Shown here: positions 1 to 12,300 of the stretch, one piece after another
Layout of the letters: every line of letters starts with the position of its first letter
How positions within the stretch are numbered: the stretch's first letter is position 1
NCBI GenBank assembly: GCA_027604005.1
Contig: JADGJT010000089.1
Coordinates: forward strand, 3,721 to 67,720
Reading direction: 5' to 3'
DNA from: Dinochytrium kinnereticum
Taxonomy: Eukaryota; Chytridiomycota; Chytridiomycetes; Chytridiales; Chytridiaceae
DNA: 64,000 nucleotides
Program-made: the position numbers and the translations under genes
Notes under the pieces: model-generated
Database searches by the model: none
Seen by the model: the letters and a program-made list of their open reading frames with translations, nothing else
Told to the model about the DNA's origin: nothing

Positions 1-377
1 CGCTGTGGGGCGCGGGTCGTTGTTTTGTTTCGTGTGGTTTTGTGGGGGGTGGTGGGTCGGGGGGGGGGCGGGGGGGGGGGCGGTCGGGGTGGGGGGGTGA
101 GAAGGTTTGGATTTTTTTTCTTCTTCTTCTGCTCTTTCTTTCTTCTTTCTTCTTTCTGGTTGTGTTTTTGGGTGATGTTTGTGGTTGTGGTTGTGGTGGT
201 CGTGGTGGTGATGGTGATGGGATAGCTGTTTGTTTTTTTTTTTGGAATCCGGGAGGGGGGGTGGGAGTAGGGATTGGGGGAAGAGATACTTACCTTATTG
301 AGAGGGGGGGTGGGGTAGGGAATTGGGAGAAGGGATTACTTACCTTATTTTTTTCCTTTTCTTCTTTTGGTTAATAG
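1..377. other. G-rich and T-rich left edge, probably intron of the coiled-coil gene
   Basis: No coding exon is supported here. The stretch holds long G runs at about 58-108, pyrimidine tracts, and two near-identical 50-bp units (about 251-299 and 301-349), both ending in the same TACTTACCTTATT string. It finishes in a T-rich tract and an AG at 376-377, directly before a coding exon, so it is best read as intron sequence of a gene whose 5' part lies outside the window. Confidence 0.6.
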
Positions 378-3300
378 GTTGAGATGTTGCTGGAGAAGAT
401 TGGGTCGGATAGGCTGGATGATGAGAAGGTTTCGAAAGAGGTTATGGAATTGAGTGAAGAGTTGAAAGAGCAGTGTAAGCGTTTTTGATTTGCTTTTTTG
501 TTGTTGTTGTTGTTTTTCAACCCCTTCCCCCCTCCCCTTTGAGTTTACACCGCACCTATCCTTATATTCAAGCTTTTCGGGTTTGATTATTTGCTTTGTT
601 TTTCTCTCCCGTCTTCTTTCAACACTTTTTGCGTTTACCAAACAAACGCATGTTCCTCTTTTCTTTTTCACATCCTCTTTACATAAAAAAAAAACAACAC
701 ACGGCCCTAATCGGGTTTGCCTTTTTCTGTGCTTTTCGTCTCTTCTTTTTTTTTTTCTGATTTTATTTTAACCTTTTGCACACCCTTCTTCATCGCAGTC
801 TCCCCAACCTTTTTGACGACGATTCAAAGAATCCTCACCATGAGGACGGAATCTCAGAGCCTCAAAAGCCGGCTTCGTAAGCAGGAGAGAGAGAAGCGGT
901 TGTTGGTTCAGCATAAGGACGTGATGGAGTTTAGGTATTTGGAGATGAAGATTGCTTTTGAGGAGGTGAAGGCGAAGGTGAGGGATGGTTTTTTTTGTTG
1001 TTTTTTTTTTGTTTTGTTTTGTTTTGGGGGAGGTTTGGGGGTGGGAGTGGTTTTTTGTTTTCTTTGTTTGCAATTATTTTTTTTTTTTACTTCTTCTTTT
1101 TCTCCTTATTCTTCTTCTTGTTCTGGTATGAAGGTTCTGACGCCTTTTGTTTTTCTTCAATCCCCCTTTTCGCCCCACCCCTCATTTATTTTCATTTATT
1201 ATTTTATTTTTTATCGTGTGAAAGATTGACCAGGAAACGCGAATGGTTGTGGGCGGTGAGAGAGTTGCTGGTGTGGAGGAGATGGATGTTTGTGTGAATG
1301 AAAAAAGTGATGTTGATGCGTCAAGTAGATTAGCGCGTGAGGATGTTGCTGAGCAGAGTGAAGGTTTGACGTTGCGAAAAATTCAACCATCTCAACCTCT
1401 CATCCGCTAGACTTTTCCTACGCCACGCAAGACCCCGAACCCTCAACCAACGCTAGCGTCGAGGTAAAAGATTAACACCCTCTTCCCCCTCCCACCATGA
1501 AAAAATTTTTTTTCTCGTTCTTTCATTTATTGAAGCAGGAGTGATTCTCGAAAAAGTGTTTTAACTTGATGTTGTTTGTTTTTTCGTTTGTTTTTTTTTT
1601 TTTTTTTTTGGTTGGGGGGGACAAACAAACAGGTTATGGAGGTTGAGATCCAATCGCTCAAGGACCAGCTTTCGGCTTGTGAAGCCAACCTTGCCATCAA
1701 TGAGGACACGATCGCGGATTATGAGATTGAGTTGGCGACTCTGAGGTCTCGGGTTGAGGATGGAGAGAGTGCTTTTGGGAGGTTGAGGGAGGAGGGGGGT
1801 AGAGAGAGGGCAGGGGTTGTTGAGGGGGTTGGGAGGGTTGTAAGTTTTTTTTTTGGTTTTTTTTTTGTTTTTTAATTTTCTTCTGTTTTTTTGTTTGTGT
1901 TTTTTCTCTGCTGTGGGTTGAAAAATTAAACAGCTACCCCTTTTTAATTTAACCAAACCTTCTCCCTCTCCACCACCACCACCCACCTTTCCTTATGTCT
2001 AAACCCGTACTTTCCCCTCCTTCTCTAACCTTCTACTCCTCTCAAAAAAACAAACAAACAAACAATGACAACAGATGCACACCCTCCAAACCTATTTCAC
2101 CGCTAACGACGCCCCCCTCGACCTGACCTGGCCTTGTCTTGTTCGGGACGTTGAGAGGGTTGCTGAGGGTGTTGTTGGGAAGGGGGAGGAAGTTGCTGGA
2201 GATTTGGTGAGGTTTTGGGAGGGGATTGTTGGGGTCAGGGAGAGGTTGCGGGGCTTGGTTGGTTTGAGGATTGCTGGTGTGGAGGGGGGCCGGGAGGTTG
2301 TGGGAGATGGTAAGGGGAGGTTTTGTGATGTTGTGGGGAAGTTGGGGGTGGTATTGTGAGTAGATGGTTTTCTATCTCTCTCTTTATCTCTCTTTCTCTC
2401 TCTCTTTTTGTTGGTTTTGTTGGCGGTGGTTGGTGTTGGAGAAGATCGTATGGTCTTTTTTCATTTTTTTTTTTTTTTTGTGGGGCGGACGGAAAGTTTT
2501 TGTGTATGGGGGGAGAGGTGGAGTTTTTTTTTATTATACTCTAATTGACTTTTTGTGCTGTGATAAGAAATGAGATGAAGGATTTCGATAGCTTGATCAA
2601 GGTGATTGAAGAACGGCTTGAAGGCGCTCAGGTTTGTACTTGCGCGTTTCCTCTACAATTTTACATGCTGTCCCCTTTTCTCACCCTCTCATTTCCCCCC
2701 TATTCTTCTTCTCTCTCACCCTCCACCAGAAAAACCAAGAGACCCTCCACACCCTCCAAAACCTCTACGAAGCGCTCACCACCGAGAACGCTCGTCTCAG
2801 CTCACTCGAACCTCCCATCACCGACCTTGCCGATCTTGCCTCCTCCCAGTACATTGATCTCGACGGTGGGATGGAGGACACCCGGCATGTCAGGGAGCTG
2901 GTTGAATTGACGTGTGGGGTGTTTGGGGTTGATGGTGAGGGGGGTGGTGAGGTTGGGAGGGTGGTTGAGGTTGTTAGGGATGTTGTTGGGAGATGGGGGA
3001 GGTTGAGGGAGGAGGCTGGACGGGTTTTGGGGAGGGAGTGTGGAGGTGGGGTTTTGGAGGTTGTTGGGGATGTTGTTGGAGGGTTGAGGGATAGGATTGA
3101 GGAGGTTGGGGTTGTTACGAGGAGGATGGAGGAGGGGGTGAAGAGGGGGGTTGAATGTGAGGAGTTTTTTTTGTTTTTTGTTTGTTTTTTTTTTGTTTTT
3201 TTTTTTTTGATTGATTGCTTAGTTCTGTTGTTTTTCGAAGATTGCTCATTCTCCTATTTAACTTCTTTTTTTTTTCTTTTTCTTCTTTCAAATACCTATG

Positions 3301-6300
3301 TTTTTTGCTTTCTTTCCTGTTTCTTTCCGTTGGGTAGATGAGGAACTTGTTAAGCAACGCACGGAACTCGAGCGAGGGCTTGAGGCTGCTCAAAAAGCCC
3401 ATGAGGCCGTTTCTGACGTTCTTGATCGCGTTCAAAGTGATCGAGAAAGGATTGAGAAGGAGCGTGATGATCTTCTTGAACGGCTGGATGGGCTTGCTGC
3501 CTCCAACGCTGAGCTTGATCATGCGGTTCAAGTGGGCCGAAATGAGAAGACAAGACTTGAGAAGATTGTTGGGGAGATTGAGGGGAGGGTTCAAGGGGAT
3601 GGGATGCCTTTGGATGATCAGGAGGGGGTGGGGAGGGGAGGTGAGGATGGGAAGGGGAGGCGAGATGTTGGGGAGAGGATGCGTAGGATTGTATTGACGC
3701 TTGAGACGAAGACGAATGAGGTTGTTGCGCGATGTGATGGGAGGGTGAAGCGGATTGAGTCAGAGATGAGGGAATGGAGGGAGGGAGCTGACGGAACGCG
3801 ATCGGAGTTGCGGTCCTGCATTGGCAGATTGGAGGAGGAGAGGTCTGGCCTTGAGAGGAAGGTGAGGGACTTGACCGATGAGATGGAGAGGGTTCGATCT
3901 GAGATGGAGGCTTGGATCTCGAAATTGGAGGGGGAGAAGTCTAGCCTTGAGGAGGAGGTTGAGGAGTTGAAAGAAGAGCTTTCAAGGGAGACGAACGATG
4001 CTCGAGCACGCCTCGCTGAATTGACGACGCTTCGAGAGGAGAAGGTCAGTCTTCAGAGTAAGTTTGACGAGCGGGATGCCATGTGCCGGCAGCTTGAGAA
4101 GGCCAAGACGGACCTCGCGAGTGACTTTCAGACGATCAGTTCTGACTTTGAGGCTCGCATCTCTGCGATGGCTGCCGCGGCTGAGACTGTTACTGTTTTG
4201 GAGGAGATGATAATGGTTGAGCAGGAGGCAGAGGAGGAGAGGAGGGAGATTTTGGAGAGGCATCGGAAAGAGGTTGAGGGACTTGAGAGGGAGGTGAAGG
4301 GGGCCTTGGAAATGGTTGAGGAGGAGAGGAGGAAGGTTGAGGGGTTGAAGGGGGAGAAGGTTGGGCTCTTGGAACAGATTGAGAAGTTACAAAACGCTGT
4401 TCAGGTGCTTGAAGGTGTGAAGGTTTCGCTGTTGGAGGAGGTTGAGACGGGTCGACGTGAACGGGGTGAGATTGTTGAGAGGTTTGATCGTGAGAAGAAG
4501 GAGATGATGGCGAATGCTGAGAGGATGCAGGCGGAGGTTGAGAGGCTTGAGAAGGAGAAGATGGCCGCGTTGGAGATGGTTGATGCAACCAGCTCTAAAA
4601 TGCGGACTGAGATCGACAGGTTGGAGGGGGAGCAAGTTTCACTTTTGGAGCAGATCAGAGCGCATCAGTCTGCAGTTGAGGCGTTCGAGGAGGAGAAGCT
4701 CTCGCTTTTGGAGAAGATTGATGAGGGTCGACGTGAACGACTTGAGATGGTCAGCAAGGTGGAGGAGGAGAAGTTGAGGGCTTTCGAGGAGGTTGAAGAG
4801 GTTAGGGGTGAGAAGCTGACTGATTTCATGAGGTTTGAGGAGGAGAGAGCGGGGCTTTTTGAGAAGATTCAGGAGCACCAGTCTGCTGTTCGGAAGCTTG
4901 AGGACGAGAAACTCGCGTTGCTAGAAGAGCGCGATGCGGGTCGAAGGGAGCGCGCTGAGGCTGTTGAAAAGTTGGAGAGGGAGGTGATGAGGAATGCTGA
5001 AAAGCTGCAGGCTGAGATTAAGATGCTGGAGGGGGAGAAGACGGCTGCCTTGGACAGGGCGAACGCGACAAAGGATGAACTGGACGCGGAGATTGGGAGG
5101 TTTGAAAAAGAGCGATCTGGGCTTCTGGAGCAGATTGAAACCCTCCAGAATTCTCTTCAAGCGCTTGAGGATGAAAAGCTCGCGCTTTTGGAGGATGTTG
5201 ACGCTGGTCGCCGTGAGCATGCTCATCTGGCTGAGAAGCTTGAAGAGCAAGTAAGAGAGAAGGAGGAGAGTATCGACGGGTTGCGCTTTCAGATTGAGCG
5301 GCTCGAGGAGGAAAAGGTTGCCGCTTTGGAGAAGGTTGATGCGTCCAGCGGAGAGCTGCGGGCTGTGATTGAGAGGCTGGAGAGGGAGCGAGAGCCTCTT
5401 TTGGAGCAGATCGAAAGGCAGAAGACCCTTGCGCAGGCGCTTGAAGATGAGAAGCTAGCACTTTTAGAAGATGTCGACGCGGGTCGGCGCAATCATGCTT
5501 CCGCTGTTGAGAAGTATGAGGAAGAGAAGATGGAAAGCGCGGAGAGGATGCAGATAGAGGTCCAGAGGCTTGAGGAGGAGAAAACAGTTGCTTTGGAGAA
5601 GGTTGATGCGGTGAGAGGTCTTATGGCGGCTGAGGTTGAGCGGCTTGAGGAGGAGAAGGCGGGACTTTTGAAGAAGATTCAGGAGAGGCAATCTGCCTTG
5701 CAGTCTGCTGAGAATGAGAAGCTTGCGTTCGCGGAGGAGGCTGACAAAAGTCAACGCGTGCTCGCCCAGGGTGTTGAGAACTTGGAGGCGGAGAAGAAGC
5801 AGCTGATGGAGGATGTTGAGAAGATGCGACAAGAGGTTGAAAGATTGAAGGAGGAGAAGGTTGTTGCTTTGCAAGAGGTGGAAGCGGCTAGCGGAGAACT
5901 GCAGGCTGAGCTTGAGAGGCTCCAGCGGGAGAGGGAGGCCCTTTTGGAACAGATTGAAAGGCAGCAGAGCGCTGTTCAAGCGCTGGAGGATGAGAACCTT
6001 GCGCTTTTGGAGGATGCTAACGCTGACCGACGTGAGCGCGCTGTGGTTGCTGAGAGACTCGAAGAGGAAAAGAGGGTGATGAAGCAGGCTTTGGAGGTAA
6101 CGCGCTTGGAGATGGAGAGACTTGAGGGGGAGAAGGCTGCTGCTTTACAGAAGGTGGACGAGGTTAAGGGTGAGATGCAGGCCGAGTTTCAGCGGTTGGA
6201 GGGAGAAAGGGCTCAACTTCTGGAGCAAATGCTTCATCATCAGTCTGCCGTTCACATGCTTGGTGATCAAAAGCTTGCGTTATTGGAGGAAGCTGATGTG

Positions 6301-9022
6301 GCTCGACGCGAGCGGCTTTCAATTGTTGAACAGCATGAGCAGGAAAAGAAGGAAATGTTGGAGGCTGCTGAAAAGAGGCAAGTCGAGTTTGAGATACTTG
6401 AGGAGGAAAAGCTGGCTGCTTTGGAGGAGATTGATTGTGTGAAACGAGAGATGGCCGCTATGGCTGAGAGGCTTAAGTCAGAGAAGAATGCTCTTCTGGA
6501 GGAGTTAGAGACTGTTAAAGGTCGAATTGAACTGTCGCAGCAGGGGGGGGTGGTAGAATTAGATGTTAACAGCTCTGGGTAATTAACGTTGATTTGAGCG
6601 CCAAATAACTGAACTGTTTTCCAATAGGGCGACTCCGGATGCTGAAGAGTTGGAGTCGCTCAAACTTCAGATCGCAGAGAAGGATGCGCTCCTTAGCAAT
6701 TTCGAGTTTGCCATTCGCGAGGCTCAAAGATTTATGGAGGCCTCCGAAGCCGAGTTGACCGAACTGAAGGATCAGGTCGTGAGAGGACAGGAAAGCTACG
6801 AAGCCTTGCAGGCTCAATTCGATTCCATGAAATCCTCAGAAGAGGCTGTTCGTGGCCAGCTTGCATGTGCTATTCAGGAAAGAGAAGAGACGGATGGGAA
6901 TTATGCGGCGATGCTGTCAAAGCTTCAGGAAGGGGATGAGCGGGAGAAGCGACTTGAAGCTGAATGTGAACGCAGCGTGAGGCAGGTTGGTATCGCCTTT
7001 TGATCTTCACTTTGCCTCTATATGGCTCTAAATCCATGTACCTAGCTTGCTTCGTTGAAAGAGCTGATCTTACAAGGCAATACCCTGCTGGATATAGAGG
7101 GCCGGTCCGCCGATGCTAATCTGTCAGACGTTCTTCAAGACGTCTTGAACGCTATTGGCGGGTTAAAGCGGAGGGTTCAGTCGCTCGAAGTGTTAGGGTC
7201 TGATAAGGACGACGAGAAGGAGCGTGAGGCTCAGGAGATGGCTATCACCATCAAGGAATCTGGACAAAGGATAGCTACATTAGAGGATGCGGTTGCAAGG
7301 TGTGAAGGTGAAAAGAAGGTTCTGGAAAATGAGCGCCAGATCTTGAAGGAGGAGATTGAGGCTATAAAGGTTGATTTGATGCAGCAGATGAGCCGCGGAG
7401 TAGAGTTAGAAACTCAACTTAAGGAGTTGGAGATGGAGGTTGGTATTTGAGTGAAGATGTTTGGTTTTAGTCTATTTTTTTTAACAACTTTTTTAAGGTC
7501 TCAAGATTCAATAGCATCGTTCTTTCGGGAAAAGATGCCATGGACGAAAAGGCCTGCCGAATGCTTGGGATCGATAGGGACTTTTCTGAAAACGACACAG
7601 ACTTGCTGAAAACTCTAAAGACCATCGTTCGCGTTGCTGAAGCGGCTGCTAGGAGGATGCCGATAATGGAGGAAGAGAGTTCTTTGTTACGCGAAAAGAT
7701 TCAGAGGCTTGAATTTCTTGAAGAAGAGAACGGGGCGTTGAGAATAAAGTGTGAAGACTTGAGCAAGGAAATGGCTGCGTCTAGGGTTGATACGGAAGAG
7801 CTTTTGATAGTAAAGGATCAGATCCGGTCCTTCTACGATGCTGAGGTATTGGACTACTTTTCTAGTGTTAGAATTCTAATTGTACCCATAAGGTTGGCGT
7901 TTGGGAGGAAGGCGCTACGGCTATTGAGATTATTGACAAGATCTGGCTCCGTTTCCGAGCTGCAAGAGAGGAACTTGAAAGGCAAGCTTTGAGAACAGCA
8001 CAGATTGAGACTGAGCTGGGCCAATGCCGAGGAAGAATAGAGGGTCTTTTGCAAGAGAACAAGATACATCTAGGCGGAGATGCGATACTTAAATTGATCC
8101 GCGAAGAGGTGCTTGAGCTTTGCGATCTGGTTTTGGATTCTGCACCCGTTGCGGATTTGGATGTGAGTCTCAGCCCTCATTTCAATGTTATTACGCCAAC
8201 TATCCTCGGAGACTTAACACTTTTCACAGGTTTCTGTTCTGATCAACCTGATAAAGACGAAGGTTTCCGCTCTCAAATCCGAAATTCGTGATGCACTGGC
8301 CTCAAATCAAGCCTTAAACGCACGCCTTCAAAGCTCACTTGATGGTGTCCAGATGAAATGCGTTGAAATCGAACGTCTTGAGGCATCGATGAATGAGGAG
8401 TCGGAGAAGGTCACCGCCCTTTCCACCGAGCTATCCACTCTGAAGATTGAAGTCTCGGACCTCCGTGAAGAAGTTGCAAAGAAGGTCGCTTTATGTAGCG
8501 ATCTTGAGAAGAGGGCGGAGGAGACGGTTGAGGAGAATCAGAAGGTGAACGAAAAGTACCTTGCTCTTTTGCGGGATTTCAAGAAGTCAAAGTATGAGCG
8601 TGAAAAGCTTGAGAGGACTCTTGCGCAGGGGAAGGCCAAGCCGCTACAGGAGAGCAATTGTATGGAATGGCTATTGTTGTTATTCATTACTAATTATTGT
8701 GTTGGCTTAGCCTTGGGTGAGAACACTATACCTCCTCAGAAACGACGAGTTGAGCCAGATGCTGACTCGGAGCCGAGGAAGTCCATTCGCTATGAGACTT
8801 CCGAGAATCGAGCACAGGCTTCAGATGGTTTGTTGAACTCGATTATCCTGAAATCTTTTTGTTTTGTCACGGCTAACGGTTCATTTTTTCTAGGAGAGGG
8901 TTTGCCTGCCTTGCGGGAAAAGAGGCGCGTGGCTTCGGACCGAAAATCTGTCGCTGGCGAAGGCAGGGGTGATAAGCTGAAAACCACCGAGAAGAGGGCA
9001 AGTGCGGGGTGCGCTCAGCAGT
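378..9022 (+). CDS. Giant coiled-coil protein (5' partial, multi-exon)
   Basis: I do not recognise a named family. Chained exons: 378-474, 799-977, about 1231-1363, 1411-1464, 1633-1841, 2073-2356, 2569-2631, 2730-3158, a very long exon about 3336-6580, then about 6628-6985, 7045-7438, 7498-7844, 7892-8162, 8230-8655, 8715-8829 and 8894-9022. The junctions I checked in detail (474/799, 1363/1411, and the exons after 7844) keep phase. The product is almost wholly alpha-helical heptad sequence rich in E, K, L and R, with no motor, GTPase or membrane domain visible; the tail is basic (PPQKRRVEPD). It resembles golgin, TPR, NuMA or myosin-tail type scaffolds in composition only, and composition does not prove kinship. 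The large exon carries eight copies of a repeat of about 91 residues. The N-terminus is off the left edge. The 3' end is uncertain: an open stretch at about 9119-9328 could be a further exon. Confidence 0.7.
4365..6530 (+). repeat. Eight tandem coding repeats of about 91 residues (about 273 bp)
   Basis: Within the long exon the phrase LLEQIE..QSAVQALEDEKL recurs in variant form, beginning near 4365, 4639, 4852, 5119, 5395, 5662, 5938 and 6215. Most spacings are 267-276 bp, with one short unit of 213 bp. Each unit then continues with variants of ALLEDVDAGRRER, a divergent helix, and a variant of RLEEEKVAALEKVDA. A unit of 91 residues equals 13 heptads, so duplication would keep the coiled-coil register. 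The copies differ at the DNA level, suggesting old duplications. Confidence 0.8.
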
Positions 9023-9354
9023 GATAATGTTCTTGTTTTTTTCTCTAATTTGTTTATAATATTTACGTAATACAATTGCCGTGATCGTCTTAAAAATAAG
9101 CTGCATGTGTCGCGACTTGCTCCAGTGGTCAGACGGACGAAATTGATCATTAAGAAGCGAAATGCAGAGTTCTGGGTGGAGGGGAAGGTGGGGGAGGTTG
9201 AAAGGCAGCAAGTCCCAGGAGTTTTGCCAGTTCCTACTGGACTTCTTTATCCAGAGCAACATCCAGGAGAGAGCATTGGAGAACGTCAGACGACCGAGAG
9301 TCTATCTGAACCTAGGAATGAGAGGTAATTATGTAAGTGTACAATGATGTACTC
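9023..9354. other. Gap between convergent 3' ends; possible extra exon
   Basis: This lies between the coiled-coil gene (+) and BRCA2 (-). The plus frame is open from about 9107 to 9328 with non-random-looking composition. A splice from about 8999 (GTGCGG) to about 9118 (TTGCTCCAG) would add about 70 residues to the coiled-coil protein. I cannot decide this from sequence alone. The rest looks like AT-rich 3' UTR. Confidence 0.3.
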
Positions 9355-12300
9355 CTATGTCACCTCAATCTCCACTCCTAACAGAACACTATGAATACCG
9401 CGACAGATTTCTTTCCATTGCTTCCCATCTAGAACTCTCTCCTTCTCGTTATTTACACCATCATGCGGCTCAGTGCTTTGAGCCTTTATAGAAATGGTTT
9501 CCCGAGTTATGAAATCGATTATGCCCCCAGTAAAATCCTCGGATTCCGAAAAATTCGGCGCGAATATCTTTACTACTTTGATGTATAGTTCATCAATAAA
9601 GCCTTTCCTCCTTGCCGAAGTTGCAGCGATGGACCTAAATAAAGTCTTGAACGCAAGGCTGCTGAACCTTAAGGTGTACATCTTGCCTCCATCATCAATG
9701 CGACAAAGAAAACCGAAATCCTGCCCAGAAATAATGCAGCGATTTGAAAGATGCTCAATGGATGCCCTAACGACGACGACTGATTGCTCAAACACTATGG
9801 AAATCGGGCGAATGTCTTCCTCCGCGCTTGCAAAAGCGACCTCGAAAATTTGCGATCCGTCCATATCAAATTCTGGGCAATAGAATGTGCCCTGGATGCG
9901 AGAGGTCTGAGGTGAAGAAATAGTTCTTCCTCGCTTTGGAGTCTCCGTTAAGTAAGGGCCGTTAATGACGGACTTTATCGAAGTCAGATCCCTAAAGAAA
10001 ATTAGATATCTTTTGGCTTAAGTAATCACCTCAGCCAAGAATCTACGATATTGAACTGGCTTCTCCATGGGTGTGAGGACGGAGATACTTTTATCTCTGT
10101 AATCGCAACAGTAGAAAAACAAGTATTGGAGTGACCCCTGGACTTGACAGAAAGATTACGAAAGCCGACGATATCCCAAATCTATATTGTCCTATTAACA
10201 GAAAGGCAGTGTAGAAGCACTCACGGAAAACTCAATCGATTTTCCTTGTACGTGAATGTATATGAATGAATTCGAGTAATCAGTTCCGATTAGGTATTGT
10301 GATGAAACACCGGCGGCCTCGTATACCGTCACATCTATGTATCAATAGTTTGTGAGTAAAGTGATAATGTGCGAGCTCGCAAAAACAAGAAAAAAACAAA
10401 CCAACAACTACAATCATCACATCAATAAATGTCCCAACATCGACATCTGCACATTCTCTACATGATAGAAAACGACGTGGCGTATACGGAGATTTAATCA
10501 GCAGTGCTTCGTCCAAGGGAAGTTCCATCACTGTGCCATTCCTTTGCATTTTAAGAGAAGAACTTGGTCCATATTTCCGACTATTTCTTGCAGCTTCCAG
10601 GCCGAAAAACTGGAATACGATTGAGCTATGGAAGAATTAATATTGCACCAACCAGGTATCGGCGACCCTCTTCTATCTCATTCACCATATTGTCTGGGCC
10701 CCATATGGTGAGCTCAAAAATATCCATGGGAGAATACCCATTTGACTTCGGGTAGTCACATATGTGAAGGCGAATAAACGGCGAAAGTGTTCTTTTTGGA
10801 ATGAGCTCCTGAAAACAGTTATTTTGGTTTAAGGCTCATCGTTTTACCATGACTTTCCGGGAGATTTCCTCTTTTGCATTTAAAAATTCTGCTTCACTAC
10901 AGAATTTGACGTCTATTGAGTATTTTGATTATTATATTGGCATAAAGACTTCAGAAAAGGAAAGAAAAAAATATTGCTGAGAATAACCTTCATGATCGCA
11001 TCCCTGTTCCTTCAGCAATCTGGACGCTTCAAGTTCACGGCGAAGCTTCAAAACATTAACTTTCGTATAAATGAATACCTTACATTGTCGTCATGCTCTT
11101 CTTTATACTTTTCGGCTGCAGATATTACACTTTTTTTATCGCCTCTTTTCTCAAAGAATGTCTGTGGAAATTTTCTTACAATTATTGCATCCACAGCAGA
11201 TATGCAACCTCCATCTGGATGGATTTTGGACAGGCTGATCGAAAATGGGCGCTTATTCAGGAAACCAAGTCGACTGTCCCATCGGGCAATCTTGGTGCTG
11301 TTATAATGGAGTTTAAGCTGAGGGTCTGTTGGACATTCCACAGCATCTACTGCTGGGACTTTGTTGCTATTCTACGAAATTAGAATTGATAAGGAATGAT
11401 CGATCTACCTGCGCATTGCAAATATATAACTTAAGCCCAATGTAAATCTTTCGATCCTCTAAAGCCTTTTCGAGTGGACGATCCAGAGAGACAGGTATTC
11501 TGTACCACCCATCCGTTAACTCTACGACGCTAACTGTTTCGATTAGATAGCACCTAAGTATACTCAAAAACCTTTTCTGTTCTCACCGCTTTTCGAAATG
11601 ATTTCATGACTATATATAGCTGAAACACATAGTATCATCGGTAGGTTAGGTGTCCTATCTTGCTCAATTATAAGTTTTAACGCCGAGCGATGCACTTCGA
11701 TAATTTCTCTCTGGTATCTATGCATACAATTTTGGTAAGCTAAAGATAAGAGGAAGGCATTTTAAGTATTCAACCTACCGATACAAAAGCTGCTCTTTTA
11801 CTGCTTCGACATTCCAAAGGTTTACAAAATGTGGAGGAAATCTTCGTATTAAGCCCGCAAATTTCCAAATAATCCATTTATAATGATTTTCCACCCACTT
11901 CTTCGTTGCAAGGTTTTCATTCACTCCTTTTGAAAGGAGAAACTTGTGGGCCTCCGTACTGCCCCAAAATTCATGTCCTTTACTTCCGTCGGAGGAATCG
12001 ACTTGAAATGAATAGTCTTTAGCGATATCGGGTTTCATTTCAAGCAGAATTTTAGGGCTTATGTTGTTAGAAATATCCATGTAATATATCGTACATTTTA
12101 GACTCAAGCAAATCGGTGTAAGAAATATCTTTGATATAACCGAAGTGATCTCGCAATGAATTTCGGTTTTTCGGAATCACTATTTTGGGAATATCAGAGA
12201 AGGGGGAAGGGGAAGATAGCTCGCTTACAATTAAGATTAAAAACACTTTTTGCTTTAGCCTTCGGTGAAATATTCGACACGTCTATAATCGCGGGCGGAT

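Noticed and set aside
717..1229. 170-codon Phe-rich plus-strand ORF
   Set aside because: Only its middle (799-977) is a real exon. The rest is T-rich intron reading as Phe/Leu/Ser.
8873..9262. 129-codon minus-strand ORF at the end of the coiled-coil gene
   Set aside because: It overlaps the plus-strand last exon, has no motif, and its composition follows from the opposite strand.
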